Shown: positions 35,823 to 45,166 of the stretch, one piece after another
Layout: each line of letters starts with the position of its first letter
Position numbering within the stretch: the stretch's first letter is position 1
Notes under the pieces: generated by a model
The model's database searches: none
What the model was told of the DNA's origin: nothing
Seen by the model: the letters and a program-made list of their open reading frames with translations, nothing else
Assembly: GCF_040427915.1 (NCBI RefSeq)
Contig: NZ_JBETXJ010000002.1
Coordinates: 1,240,001-1,304,000, forward strand
Reading direction: 5' to 3'
Origin: Gardnerella vaginalis
Lineage (GTDB): Bacteria; Actinomycetota; Actinomycetes; Actinomycetales; Bifidobacteriaceae
DNA: 64,000 nt
Translations under genes and position numbers: made by a program

Positions 35823-36407
35823 AAGAAGTTTATCGCAGAGACGAAAGATGTTCGTTTAACGGTGAAACGTGCTGATACTTTTGGCGTGAGCTTTGTTAAC
35901 TGTGAACAAGATATGTTGAGGGTTGAGGAAGCGCAAAATGTTATAAGGCTTATTCAAACTAAAAAAGTCTCAGCTTCGAATTGGCTGAGGTGGTTTACTC
36001 AGGGTATGCCTGAAATTGTTGTGAGTTTGCCACATGATGTGGAATTTTGTGAGGTTGAATCTGATTCTAATCAAGTGCTCATCACGGATATTGAGATTGG
36101 TAAGCTTTATGTAGAAGTGAACAATGGCAAGGTAGAAGTTGTTAATTTGAAGGCGGATGATGTCTTTCTTAAATGTTATAATGGGTCGGCTTCAGCAACA
36201 AACGTAGAAGTAACTCATGTTTGTACGCTTGATACGTTAAATGGCATGAGTATTTTAGAAGGAACAATCACCAAGGATGCAAGCCTTGAAGTAGATTGTG
36301 AGAATGGTGTCACCGAGGTTTCAGATAAGAAGAAGGTAAATTGTAAAAACGATGGATTTGCGCATTACATGGTGCACTGTCTTAATGGGAAAGCTATTGC
36401 GAAGTAG
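35814..36407 (+). CDS. DUF4097-like beta-helical protein, copy 1 (full length)
   Basis: A 197-residue protein of the DUF4097 (adhesin-like) type, inferred from its repeat pattern. After an N-terminal alpha/beta part (residues 1-75) come about five beta-helix-like coils, each near 18-22 residues, marked by NG turns (VEVNNGKVEV, CYNGSASATNV, TLNGMSILEG, CENGVTEV, CLNGKAIAK). There is no signal peptide or membrane helix, so it is probably cytoplasmic despite the family name. A truncated near-identical copy lies at 40935 and a diverged copy at 48648. It is expressed from the repeat-borne leader. Its function is unknown. Confidence 0.75.
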   Translation: MDNKKFIAETKDVRLTVKRADTFGVSFVNCEQDMLRVEEAQNVIRLIQTKKVSASNWLRWFTQGMPEIVVSLPHDVEFCEVESDSNQVLITDIEIGKLYVEVNNGKVEVVNLKADDVFLKCYNGSASATNVEVTHVCTLDTLNGMSILEGTITKDASLEVDCENGVTEVSDKKKVNCKNDGFAHYMVHCLNGKAIAK

Positions 36408-36498
36408 CAGACATATAGATCAAAAAAGAAGCAATAAAACTTGATATAAGTTGGAATTAGAGCGTATATAGACATACCGATAAAGGAGGAAGCCGTAT

Positions 36499-36783
36499 AT
36501 GCTCTATGTAAAATTTGATGATTTCGAAGATGTTAGCGTCATGGGAAATGAGAAAGATCATGGAATGTTTATTCCGATTAAGGATGGGAATGTGTATGCT
36601 GAGTGCGAACGGTGCGGTGTAGTTGAAAGGATCACCTCACCATGCGAATTCATTGCTAGCACATTTAGGTCAAGAGTGAACTTCAATGAAGGTTATGAAC
36701 TTTGCGAGAAGTGCTTGCAAGAGGTTGAGTTTGTTACTGTTGCTTTGAGAACTGGAAAATTACCTAATCGAGAATTGAAATAA
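36499..36783 (+). CDS. Small protein with two CxxC knuckles, function unknown
   Basis: A 94-residue protein with CERCG near residue 36 and CEKC near residue 72, likely binding one zinc ion. The rest is acidic with no recognised domain. The ATG has AAAGGAGGAAG upstream. It follows the DUF4097-like gene after 91 bases on the same strand and precedes the short L2 repeat. Residue C49 (SPCEF) is an additional cysteine that may or may not take part. Confidence 0.7.
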   Translation: MLYVKFDDFEDVSVMGNEKDHGMFIPIKDGNVYAECERCGVVERITSPCEFIASTFRSRVNFNEGYELCEKCLQEVEFVTVALRTGKLPNRELK

Positions 36784-36829
36784 CTGAAAAAGCAAAGCAG
36801 TGATAACCGTAGTAATACAGGAAAAACTA

Positions 36830-36859
36830 AACGTTAAAAGGTGCACACACTTTGCACCC
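36830..36859 (+). repeat. L-type repeat, short copy L2
   Basis: Only the distal box of the L repeat remains: ACGTTAAAAGGTGCACACAC followed by TTTGCACCC. It lies 33 bases before the ABC-F start, so the box marks a junction between modules. Confidence 0.8.
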
Positions 36860-36891
36860 GGGCGGTAAATGATAATTTAGGGAGGCGTTTT

Positions 36892-38370
36892 ATGTCAGTA
36901 ATTAAAATTGAAAACCTCACTTTCTCATATTATGGATATGTAAAACCCATATTTAAAAATGTATCGTTTTCCTTTGATACAAACTGGAAAACGGGATTGA
37001 TAGGAAGAAATGGAATCGGTAAATCAACTCTATTTAAGTTACTTTTAAATCAAGAAACTTATCAAGGTAAAATAAGCAAGGATGTTGAATTTATTAAATT
37101 TCCACCAAATATAAGCGATACTTCAAAATTAGGAATTGAGTTATATAAAGAACTAATATCAGATGATGAAGAATGGAAGTTATTTAGAGAACTCAGTTTG
37201 CTAAATGTAGATGAGAACCTTGTTTACAGAGAGTTTGAAACGCTTTCTAAAGGGGAACAAACAAAAATCCTTTTAGCTATTTTGTTTACAAGAGAAGATG
37301 GCTTTTTACTTATTGATGAACCAACAAACCATTTAGATATGGACGGAAGAAAAATTGTAAGTGAATATCTGAAAAGTAAAAAAGGATTTTTGCTTATATC
37401 TCATGATAGAGATTTTTTAGATGGTTGTATCAATCATGTTATTTCTATTAACAGGAATTCTATTGATGTCCAATCGGGAAATTTTACATCATGGTATGAA
37501 AACAAAGTGATGAAAGACCAATTTGAAATTAGTCAAAATGAGAGATTAAGAAAAGATATTAAACGATTAAAAGAGTCTGCAAGACAAAGTCAAATTTGGT
37601 CTGATAAAATTGAAAATACTAAAAATGGTGTAAAAGTATCAGGTGTAAAACCAGACAAAGGACATATAGGTCATCAATCAGCCAAGATGATGAAAAAATC
37701 TAAGAATTTGGAGAATAGACAAAACAAGGCAATAGAAGAAAAACAGAGTTTACTAAAAGATATCGAAACAAAGGAAAGTCTATTATTGCATCCATTACAT
37801 CATCATAAAAATCCTCTAATATCGGTTAGCAATTTATCATCATGCTATGGAGAGAGACAGATCCTAAATAATGTAAGTTTCGAGATAAAGCAAGGCGACA
37901 TAGTGGCTATATATGGGGGTAATGGTAGCGGAAAATCAACCTTGATTAAAATTTTATTAGGTATAAATCACGAGTATACAGGTGAGATAAAATTAGCAGG
38001 TAATTTAAAAATCTCGTATATTCCTCAAGACACATCTAATTTAACAGGTAGCCTAAATGAATATATTCACAAGCAAGATGTTGATGAAACATTGTGTAAA
38101 ACAATTCTAAGAAAATTAGATTTTTCAAGAGAATTATTTGAAATGGATATGAAGAATTATAGTGATGGACAAAAAAAGAAAGTTTTAATTGCTGTAAGTT
38201 TCTCAAAGCCAGCTCATATATTTGTTTGGGATGAACCACTGAATTATATAGATGTAATATCAAGAATACAGATTGAGGAAATTATAAAAGAAGCAAAGCC
38301 TACACTCATATTTGTGGAACACGATAAGCGATTTGTAGAAGATATCGCTAATAAAATAATACAATTTTAA
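36892..38370 (+). CDS. ABC-F ribosomal-protection protein, Lsa type
   Basis: A 492-residue protein with two ABC domains and no membrane segments. Domain 1 has Walker A GRNGIGKST (38-46), signature TLSKGEQTK and Walker B FLLIDEPTNHLD; domain 2 has YGGNGSGKST (about 342) and SDGQKKK. An interdomain linker of about 80 residues (antibiotic-resistance-domain arm) lies between. The length and N-terminus (DTNWKTGLIGRNG) fit Lsa proteins, most likely Lsa(C), which give lincosamide, streptogramin A and pleuromutilin resistance. GGGAGG precedes the ATG. The upstream in-frame GTG at 36841 is translated repeat (HTLCT) and is not used. The exact class needs a database comparison. Confidence 0.82.
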   Translation: MSVIKIENLTFSYYGYVKPIFKNVSFSFDTNWKTGLIGRNGIGKSTLFKLLLNQETYQGKISKDVEFIKFPPNISDTSKLGIELYKELISDDEEWKLFRELSLLNVDENLVYREFETLSKGEQTKILLAILFTREDGFLLIDEPTNHLDMDGRKIVSEYLKSKKGFLLISHDRDFLDGCINHVISINRNSIDVQSGNFTSWYENKVMKDQFEISQNERLRKDIKRLKESARQSQIWSDKIENTKNGVKVSGVKPDKGHIGHQSAKMMKKSKNLENRQNKAIEEKQSLLKDIETKESLLLHPLHHHKNPLISVSNLSSCYGERQILNNVSFEIKQGDIVAIYGGNGSGKSTLIKILLGINHEYTGEIKLAGNLKISYIPQDTSNLTGSLNEYIHKQDVDETLCKTILRKLDFSRELFEMDMKNYSDGQKKKVLIAVSFSKPAHIFVWDEPLNYIDVISRIQIEEIIKEAKPTLIFVEHDKRFVEDIANKIIQF

Positions 38371-38514
38371 GTAAAATCCAAATCCCAGTTTGTAGTGCCT
38401 TAGACTTTTATCATCATACGACATTCCCCTTGTCAGCTTCTTTCCTGCAACGAACGTTAAGGCTCTTTTTTGATGCATGGTTATCATCAGGGTAGTCTTG
38501 AAACATGTGAGACT

Positions 38515-38730
38515 GTCGTATTGATGTCAAGGGCTGATTAGGTGGGTGCATTTTTGCCCTTGTGTAGCAGGGGTTTGCGAGGGCTATCGTTAAAAGGTTT
38601 AATGCGTGCCTGTTCTAATCTGAGTTCTCGCGGTTTTTGAGACCAGTTTGGCTGTTTGAGGGAACATGTCTACGCTCTAGTGTCGAGTGCACAGGATGTT
38701 AACGTTAAAAAGTGCACACACTTTGCACCC
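38515..38730 (+). repeat. L-type repeat, copy L3
   Basis: All L landmarks are present, from GTCGTATTGATGTCAA to AACGTTAAAAAGTGCACACA and CTTTGCACCC. It directly precedes the CadD-type gene. The 38371-38514 gap before it shows no gene. Confidence 0.88.
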
Positions 38731-38764
38731 CCTTGTCTAAAAAATTTAACATTTTGAAAGGAGG

Positions 38765-39380
<616 letters not shown>

Positions 39381-39487
39381 ATTCATTTCCTTCCCTTTAT
39401 CTGCTATTTTTATGTTCAAACTCAAACGAGAAAATAAGTGGTGCTTCCCACCGTCACGGCGCTTCACCGTGCTATCTGATGCAGGAG

Positions 39488-39793
39488 GCTGATTAGGTGG
39501 GTGCATTTTTGCCCTTGTGTAGCAGGGGTTTGTGAGGGCTATCGTTAAAAGGTTTAGCGTGTGGCGGCTTTAGGCTGGCTTGGTGTGGTTTTTGAGCGCA
39601 GTTTGGCTGTATGAGGGAACATGTCTACGCTCTGGGGTTGAGTGCACAGGATGTTAACGTACTTCGCTTGCGTTGAAAGCACACTGTGCTTTCAACTTTG
39701 AGCAAGCTCAGCGAATCGAAGTGCATTCGCGAATTATGTTTTAATCGCTCATGCAGGTCGATTCGCCACTTTGCACCCACCCTGTGAAGTGAG
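39488..39793 (+). repeat. L-type repeat, copy L4 with structured insert
   Basis: Starts at GGCTGATTAGGTGGGTGCA and ends in ACTTTGCACCCACCCTGTGA. Between AACGT and ACTTTGCACCC, where L1 and L3 have TAAAAGGTGCACAC, there is a 107-base palindrome-rich insert (39661-39767). No gene of its own follows directly. Confidence 0.88.
39661..39767. repeat. Palindrome-rich insert, copy 1
   Basis: GTTGAAAGCACA-C-TGTGCTTTCAAC (39672-39696) is a perfect 12-bp palindrome. Further pairs are GAGC/GCTC, TTCGCGAA and GCGAATCG/CGATTCGC, so a folded single strand could form several hairpins. A 105-base copy lies at 41878-41982. Confidence 0.85.
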
Positions 39794-39922
39794 GATATAC
39801 AGTATAGTTTGCGTAATTATTTATCACGCAAAAAACATGATAATAAAATTTATACAAGCAAAAAGAGATGTTACTCAAATGGCATAATTGTAAAAAGTTA
39901 CTTTATAACATTCTCCTATATC

Positions 39923-39952
39923 GTGGGGCTTAAATCTAAGCCCCACTTTTTA
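39923..39952 (+). terminator. Rho-independent terminator
   Basis: GTGGGGCTTA (39923-39932) pairs with TAAGCCCCAC (39937-39946), followed by TTTTTATATT. No complete gene lies immediately upstream; 39794-39922 holds only AT-rich sequence, probably a lost gene. Confidence 0.85.
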
Positions 39953-40001
39953 TATTAAAAACTATTTTTTCAAATAAATAAAAGTCAAAGACTTTACATA
40001 T

Positions 40002-40820
40002 TTAACGCTTATTCTTAGCTAAAATACCTGTTTTTAATATCATTCGTAAGCATGCACTGAACAAAAAAATACAAAACAATATATTGCATATAAAAGGTGA
40101 AATACTGCGCGCAGTTATTGCGCCTAAGTTTACAGTAAATGTCGCAAAAATACCGATAATAATTCCTTCAGTAAAATGAGTATAATGGTAACGAGCATTA
40201 GCAATACTACCACTTATAGCTGTAGGAAGCGTGACAAGCAAAGCAGTTCCTCTTGCCATAAGGTCTCCCATGCCGAGCAAAAGTTGCACGCATGGCACTA
40301 TAATTCCTCCGCCACCAACGCCTAAAATACCTGAAAAAATACCAGAAAAAACGCCTATAAATATAAGACATATAGCTTTTAAAAAACTAACATTAAAATC
40401 TACATTTCTTAACGGAATCCAAACTTGACTAGAACATATAACTAGTAATACAAAAAGTGTAAAACACCAAGGAAATATTTTTTTAGGCAAAATATGTGAA
40501 AAATATACCCCAATTTGTGATCCGAAAACTGAACCTATTATTAGAAAAAATGCTGATAAAAATGACACTTTGCCGTCTAAACCGTAAACAATGCTTCCAC
40601 AAAGCGACGTTATAATTATGGCAACAAGAGAAGTAGCAGTAGCATGACGCTGATCAAATTTCATAAAAACAGTTAATGCAGGAACTATCACAATTCCCCC
40701 ACCTACAGCGAACAATCCTGATAAAAAACCTGCTAATAGTCCAATGAAAACGATTAAAACAATATTATGGAAATTATATTTGGTTTTAAAAATATTTCTC
40801 AACATATATCTTTTCTTCAC
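40002..40820 (-). CDS. TauE/SafE (TSUP) family membrane exporter
   Basis: A 272-residue protein with about eight membrane segments and the internal repeat of the TSUP family: FAVGGGIVIVPAL near residue 38 and LGVGGGGIIVPCVQ near residue 167. TSUP proteins transport sulfite, sulfonates or related anions; the substrate here is unknown. It is on the minus strand, against its neighbours, with GAGGAGG before the start (40827-40833 region). It may have come with its own promoter in 40834-40934. Confidence 0.85.
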   Translation of the reverse strand: MKKRYMLRNIFKTKYNFHNIVLIVFIGLLAGFLSGLFAVGGGIVIVPALTVFMKFDQRHATATSLVAIIITSLCGSIVYGLDGKVSFLSAFFLIIGSVFGSQIGVYFSHILPKKIFPWCFTLFVLLVICSSQVWIPLRNVDFNVSFLKAICLIFIGVFSGIFSGILGVGGGGIIVPCVQLLLGMGDLMARGTALLVTLPTAISGSIANARYHYTHFTEGIIIGIFATFTVNLGAITARSISPFICNILFCIFLFSACLRMILKTGILAKNKR

Positions 40821-40934
40821 AAATTACCTCCTCGTACTTTATCCACTACTTTTACTATGTTATATGAAAAATAGAATATTTCCATATTAGTTCAATTGTA
40901 ATTTATGTATTTATTTATCTAATTAACGTAATTA

Positions 40935-41248
40935 ATGGGTAATAAGAAGTTTATCGCAGAGACGAAAGATGTTCGTTTAACGGTGAAACGCGCTGATACC
41001 TTTGGCGTGAGCTTTGTTAACTGTGAACAAGATATGTTGAGGGTTGAGGAAGCGCAAAATGTTATAAGGCTTATTCAAACTAAAAAAGTCTCAGCTTCGA
41101 ATTGGCTGAGGTGGTTTACTCAGGGTATGCCTGAAATTGTTGTGAGTTTGCCACATGATGTGGAATTTTGTGAGGTTGAATCTGATTCTAATCAAGTGCT
41201 CATCACGGATATTGAGATTGGTAAGCTTTATGTAGAAGTGAACAATGG
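40935..41248 (+). pseudogene. DUF4097-like protein, copy 2, 3'-truncated
   Basis: Nearly identical at DNA level to 35817-36126 (start of copy 1), with a few silent changes such as CGTGCT to CGCGCT. It stops matching exactly after GTGAACAATGGC; beyond this an unrelated FVSTGER tail ends at 41273. The start region is ATGGGTAATAAG instead of ATGGATAATAAG, and the repeat leader is absent upstream. About 105 residues of N-terminal sequence remain without the beta-helix coils, so it is unlikely to function. Confidence 0.85.
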
Positions 41249-41319
41249 CTTTGTATCCACTGGAGAAAGATAAAATTCATATTTAATGAAATTGACAATC
41301 AGGCCTTATGGAGGGTTTT

Positions 41320-41811
41320 ATGGCTGAGATTTGGGATGCGTATGATAAAGAATTTAATAAATTAAAGAATATTACATTAGTGAGAGGAGAACCAATTCCT
41401 GACGGCATGTATCATTTGGTGGGCGAAGTAATTGTTAAACATATAGATGGGACTTACCTTATTATGCAAAGAGATTTTGAAAAGAAATTCGGTGGAATGT
41501 GGGAGTTGACAGCAGGTGGTTCTGCATTGCAATATGAAACACCATTAGAATGTGCAGTAAGAGAATTAAAAGAAGAAACAGGTATTGAAGCTTCAAAAAT
41601 TATGGAGATCGGAAGATTTATGCAGGATGTTTACCACTCTCTTTATGTTGAATATCTATGCGTAACCGATTGTAAGAAAAATGCAATTGCTCTTCAAAAA
41701 GGAGAAACGGTTAATTATAAGTGGGTAGATAAAAAGAGCCTTTTGGAAATGAGCCAAGACGAGTTAGTATCATCAAGGGCAATCAAACTTATTAAAACAG
41801 TAGATATATAA
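41320..41811 (+). CDS. Nudix hydrolase
   Basis: A 163-residue Nudix protein. The box GGSALQYETPLECAVRELKE then ETG (66-88) matches the G-x5-E-x7-R-E-x2-E-E pattern with all catalytic glutamates. GGMWELTAGG is typical of the MutT/IPP-isomerase-like branch acting on nucleoside diphosphate-linked substrates; the substrate is unknown. I choose ATG 41320 with GGAGG five bases upstream, rather than ATG 41308. It follows the truncated DUF4097 copy and precedes L5. Confidence 0.87.
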   Translation: MAEIWDAYDKEFNKLKNITLVRGEPIPDGMYHLVGEVIVKHIDGTYLIMQRDFEKKFGGMWELTAGGSALQYETPLECAVRELKEETGIEASKIMEIGRFMQDVYHSLYVEYLCVTDCKKNAIALQKGETVNYKWVDKKSLLEMSQDELVSSRAIKLIKTVDI

Positions 41812-41815
41812 ATTC

Positions 41816-41996
41816 AAGTTTGGCTGTTTGAGGGAAGATATCAACGCTCTATGGTCGAGTGAACAGGATGTTAACGTACTTCGCTTGCGTTGAAAGCACA
41901 CTGTGCTTTCAACTTGAGCAAGCTCAGCGAATCGAAGTGCATTCGCGAATTATATTTAATCGCTCATGCAAGTCGATTCGCCACTTTGCACCCAGG
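41816..41996 (+). repeat. L-type repeat, copy L5 (5'-truncated, with structured insert)
   Basis: Begins within the L landmark AGTTTGGCTGTTTGAGGGA and continues through the CGCTCT and GTTAACGT boxes, the 105-base structured insert and ACTTTGCACCCAGG. The first half of the L repeat is missing. Confidence 0.87.
41878..41982. repeat. Palindrome-rich insert, copy 2
   Basis: Same element as at 39661-39767, with the 12-bp palindrome at 41889-41913. It is inserted at the same place in the L repeat, so it was present before the L copies were separated. Confidence 0.85.
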
Positions 41997-42083
41997 CTGT
42001 GAAGTGGTAAAATATAGCTCAAAAGTTAAAATGAGGCCTGATTATTAGTATGTGCACGAGGAGGTTTTTAAGGAATGGATAAG
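41997..42083 (+). promoter_or_regulatory. Shared leader with ribosome-binding site and start codon, copy 2
   Basis: CTGTGAAGTGG through TATGTGCACGAGGAGG to AAGGAATGGATAA, nearly identical to 35736-35822. Here it starts a 59-residue membrane protein. Confidence 0.8.
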
Positions 42084-42254
42084 CTCGTTCGTTTTTGCCG
42101 TGAAGTAGCGACATTCGGCTTGACGGTTGCTTTAATCGCGATGCTGCTTGCCTTAATATGGGGTGGCACACTTGCTATTAGAGTTGGTTTTACCTCTTTT
42201 GTTATTGGTGTCACAGTGATCTCGCTTAAGACTGTCCTTCGAAAGACTGATTGA
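42075..42254 (+). CDS. Small two-helix membrane protein, function unknown
   Basis: A 59-residue protein. Residues 14-31 (FGLTVALIAMLLALIWGG) and 33-50 (LAIRVGFTSFVIGVTVIS) are hydrophobic, with basic ends (KLVRFCR, LKTVLRKTD). The layout, two short helices and positive termini, is compatible with a small membrane peptide, phage holin-like protein or toxin, but I recognise no family. Translation signals are supplied by the shared repeat leader (GAGGAGG and AAGGA before ATG 42075). The region after it, to 42407, holds AT-rich sequence with an inverted repeat (GTGACTATTACTGA / TCAGTAATAGTCAC, about 42296-42329) that may end transcription. Confidence 0.65.
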   Translation: MDKLVRFCREVATFGLTVALIAMLLALIWGGTLAIRVGFTSFVIGVTVISLKTVLRKTD

Positions 42255-42407
42255 ATTTTGTTTGGTTCAAGTCAATAGTTGAATATCTCACGTTGGGTGA
42301 CTATTACTGATCTCTGTCAGTAATAGTCACTTCTTTTTATGAATATTAAAGTCAGGCTCAATGTCCGTCCTGTTTAGCCGGTGATTAGTTAGGGTGATCG
42401 TTAAAAG

Positions 42408-42719
42408 ATTAACAACTGTATCAATGAAAATGCACGGAAATTGCAGAACCAGGATGAGTATGAGAAAAAATATGCGAGTCTAGTGAACAGGTTTAATACC
42501 GTAGAAGCAAGGCTTAAAGAAGTAAAAGCTAGCATTGTCGACAAGCAAGCAAGACGTGATGAGGTTGAATATTTTATTGATGGCTTGAAAAACAGGACTT
42601 GTTAACTGTGTTCTATGAAAACGTCTGACTTAGCATGGTTGACCATCTAACCGTGCATCAAGATGGAAAGGCTGATATTATCTTCCTTGATGGGAGTGTA
42701 ATGAAAGTAGACGAGTAAA
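42408..42719 (+). pseudogene. Second serine-recombinase 3' remnant, frameshifted
   Basis: Reads NENARKLQNQDEYEKKYASL, RLKEVKASIVDKQARRDEVE and FIDGLKNR, then after frame changes FYEN, MVDHLTVHQDGKADIIFLDG and VMKVDE-stop. This is the coiled-coil and C-terminus of a serine recombinase distinct from the one at 29063. It begins directly after a TCGTTAAAAG box (42398-42407), the same word found in the L and R repeats. At least two frameshifts are needed to restore it. Confidence 0.75.
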
Positions 42720-42984
42720 TAACAAATATACAATATATGAAGGCAAGTCAATATAGATTTTTTCTTGTATAATTAACTCAAGAAAAGTTAGCATAAAAGG
42801 TTGGCAAGCCATGAAAAAACTGACAAAATCCTTGACAGACAGACAGTGTAGTTCTGTCTCTTTTCACGTAGAATTTTTTAATTGGTAGAAATATATATCT
42901 GATGGATAGGTATGTGTTCCTGCCTATTTTATGCAATTTTTCAAAACAATAAAAAGAACATTATTAGATTAAAAAGGAGGATTT

Positions 42985-43206
42985 ATGAAAAATATGAAAA
43001 AATGCCCAAAGTGTGGGGGAAGTGAAATTATATTTGTGCCTGGATCTGCTGGGGCTTATGGGACTGGAAATAATGTTATGACTGGACATACAATTATGTC
43101 AGCAGTACCTGTTGATAGGTATATTTGCACTGCCTGTGGTTTTAGCGAGGAGTGGATTGACCTTGATAATATGGGTAAATTAAAAAAGAAATATGATGAG
43201 ATTTAA
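42985..43206 (+). CDS. Small zinc-ribbon protein
   Basis: A 73-residue protein with CPKCGG at residues 6-11 and CTACGF near residue 48, a typical zinc ribbon. Similar proteins are common in Firmicutes with no known role. AAAAAGGAGG precedes the ATG. The 42720-42984 region before it is AT-rich, with a possible 25-codon ORF at 42811 and an AGACAG/CTGTCT hairpin, but nothing firm. A clear terminator follows at 43251. Confidence 0.75.
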   Translation: MKNMKKCPKCGGSEIIFVPGSAGAYGTGNNVMTGHTIMSAVPVDRYICTACGFSEEWIDLDNMGKLKKKYDEI

Positions 43207-43250
43207 ATGAGAGTTACTTTTATATGAGGGTGGGATAATAGTTAAGACAG

Positions 43251-43281
43251 CAGGTCGAGGATTACAATCGACCTGTTTTTA
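43251..43281 (+). terminator. Rho-independent terminator after the zinc-ribbon gene
   Basis: CAGGTCGA (43251-43258) pairs with TCGACCTG (43268-43275), followed by TTTTTA. Confidence 0.88.
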
Positions 43282-43369
43282 TGTTTAAGGCACTTAGCTT
43301 TCAAGATATAATGAGTATTAGAAGATAAATTTGTAAAAGCTCATTTCAATAGATGAAGGAGGTGCTTTC

Positions 43370-44275
43370 ATGTCCAATTTAAACTCAAATTACACTAAGC
43401 AACTCATTGATGATTACTGTGTGCTAGATACCGAAACGACCGGCTTATCTGCTTATTATAATGAGATTATTGAGATTGGTATCTTAAAAGTTAGAAATAA
43501 TGAGATAGTAGACCGTTATGATCAGCTGGTTAAGCCGAGTACCGGAGTAGATGGTTTTATTACAGCATTAACAGGAATAACTAATGAAATGTTGGAGAGT
43601 ATGCCGTCTATCGCTGATGTGAAAACGGCTGTGCTTTCATTTATTGGTGAGGATATTATTCTTGGGCATAGTACTTCTTTTGATATGCGTTTTTTGAATG
43701 AGGGTTTTAAGGAACAATTGTCTAATCAGTATATGGATACGATGCAATTTGCTCGTAAACTGTATCCTGAGTTGAAGCATTACAGGCTTTCTGATTTAAC
43801 TGATTATTTGGGTTTGCATAATAATGAGCATCGTGCTTTAGTTGATTGTATTGCGACGAAAGAATTATATGATGCTGTTAAAACACGCATGGCTGAGAAG
43901 AATCTAGTAATTGAAGATTTATGGCCTGTTAGCGGAAGTCACGGTGGTAAAGGGATAGATATCAAAGCAATTAAGCCTGATGAAGTGGTTGTTGATGAAG
44001 ATGGATTTTTCTATAATCGGCACGTGGTTTTTACTGGTAAGCTTGAGAAAATGGTTCGCAAGGATGCTAAGCAGATTGTAGCGAATCTCGGCGGTGTCTT
44101 AGATAATAGTGTGACTAAGCAAACAAACTATCTGATACTTGGGGATAATGATTACAATGCAATTCTTAAAGGTGAGAAGTCATCAAAGCATAAGAAAGCA
44201 GAAAAGCTCAAGCTTGAGGGGCAAGATATAGAAATTATTGATGAGCGTACTTTCTATGATTTGTTAAATGAGTGA
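43370..44275 (+). CDS. DnaQ-like 3'-5' exonuclease with C-terminal BRCT domain
   Basis: A 301-residue protein. Residues 17-175 are a DEDDh exonuclease: DTETTG (20-25), GHSTSFDMRFL near 107, and EHRALVDC near 163 with the catalytic histidine and aspartate. Residues about 215-300 (FYNRHVVFTGKLEKMVRKDA and onwards, with LGGVLDNSVTKQTNYLILGD) are a BRCT domain as in NAD-dependent ligases. This fusion is common in Firmicutes and bifidobacterial mobile regions and likely acts in DNA repair or element maintenance. AAGGAGG precedes the ATG. It looks intact. Confidence 0.88.
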   Translation: MSNLNSNYTKQLIDDYCVLDTETTGLSAYYNEIIEIGILKVRNNEIVDRYDQLVKPSTGVDGFITALTGITNEMLESMPSIADVKTAVLSFIGEDIILGHSTSFDMRFLNEGFKEQLSNQYMDTMQFARKLYPELKHYRLSDLTDYLGLHNNEHRALVDCIATKELYDAVKTRMAEKNLVIEDLWPVSGSHGGKGIDIKAIKPDEVVVDEDGFFYNRHVVFTGKLEKMVRKDAKQIVANLGGVLDNSVTKQTNYLILGDNDYNAILKGEKSSKHKKAEKLKLEGQDIEIIDERTFYDLLNE

Positions 44276-44300
44276 AATTGGATGATTGAGAGGTAGTTAG

Positions 44301-44846
44301 GTGTCTAAAATAAATGTTGAAGGTTCAGATATCAGCATTATTGCCATTGGCAATAGAGATTATATTTCTTTAACGGATATGGTTAGAAATATTGATAACG
44401 GTTCTGCTTTGATTGAAAAGTGGCTTAGGAATAAGAATACAATAGAGTTTTTAGGTATTTGGGAAGAAATGTATAACACGAATTTTAATTCCACCGAATT
44501 CGAGGGAATTAAAAATGAAGCAGGACTTAACCGTTTTATATTATCTGTTAAGCAATGGGTGTAGAAATCAATTTTATTTATGCAAATGAAGCGGATATTC
44601 TTAATGTTTCTTTATTTGGAATAACAGCTAAAGAGTGGCGTGATGAAAATCCGGATTTAAAATGCAATATTAGAGATTATGCAGATATATCTCAGCTTGT
44701 TTGCCTTTCTAATCTTGAGAATCTTAATGCGGTATTTATAAATGAAGGTATGAGTCAATCTGAAAGATTGGAGAAATTAAAGGCAAATAGCTATTGAACA
44801 AATGAGGATACTGTCTGAAAGTGAATCAATTAAAAAATTGCAATAA
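44301..44846 (+). pseudogene. KilA-N domain protein with internal deletion and frameshifts
   Basis: The first frame (GTG 44301) holds the start of a KilA-N domain protein (ISLTDMVRNIDNGSALIEKW, LRNKNTIEFLGIWEE, FILSVKQWV) and stops at 44564. The next frame (44555-44797) reads INFIYANEADILNVSLFGIT, EWRDENPDL and SNLENLNAVFINEG, the C-terminal region of the same kind of protein. The roughly 60-70 residues normally between them are absent. A further shift near 44783 leads to QIAIEQMRIL and a stop at 44846. Phage-derived KilA-N proteins bind DNA; this copy is broken. Confidence 0.75.
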
Positions 44847-45164
44847 GCTGCGTCGTATCATTGGGAAACAGTAGCGGTGTCTCGGGAAGAGTTTCGTATA
44901 CCAGAAAACTATATGAATAAGGATGAATTGTATCTCTTTGCGTCACGAGATATTCTGGATTCTCACTATGATTTGTCTAAAGTCACTCTTGGAGATAAGC
45001 CCATCAAATTAGTTGACTCACAGTTTAATTTGCCTAGTTCAGGGTATAAAGCTTTATTTTTAGTTGGTAAATTTGATTTAAAAGACAAGCCAAGCTCTAA
45101 TGTTCTTAAAGTACCAGTACTTAATAAAATAGGTAATGTTGCTATAGGTTATAAGGAAAACTAG
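44847..45164 (+). pseudogene. 3' fragment of an unidentified gene
   Basis: Directly after the preceding stop, a 105-codon frame reads SYHWETVAVSREEFRIPENY, DELYLFASRDILDSHYDLSK and ends NVAIGYKEN. There is a GTG at 44877 but no convincing ribosome-binding site, and the reading frame begins inside a domain. I do not recognise the family. Confidence 0.45.
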
Positions 45165-45166
45165 TA

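Noticed and set aside
36841-36891. Apparent N-terminal extension HTLCT of the ABC-F protein, also seen before the CadD-type protein at 38712
   Set aside because: The same peptide in front of two unrelated proteins is the translated L repeat; real ribosome-binding sites lie further down at each gene.
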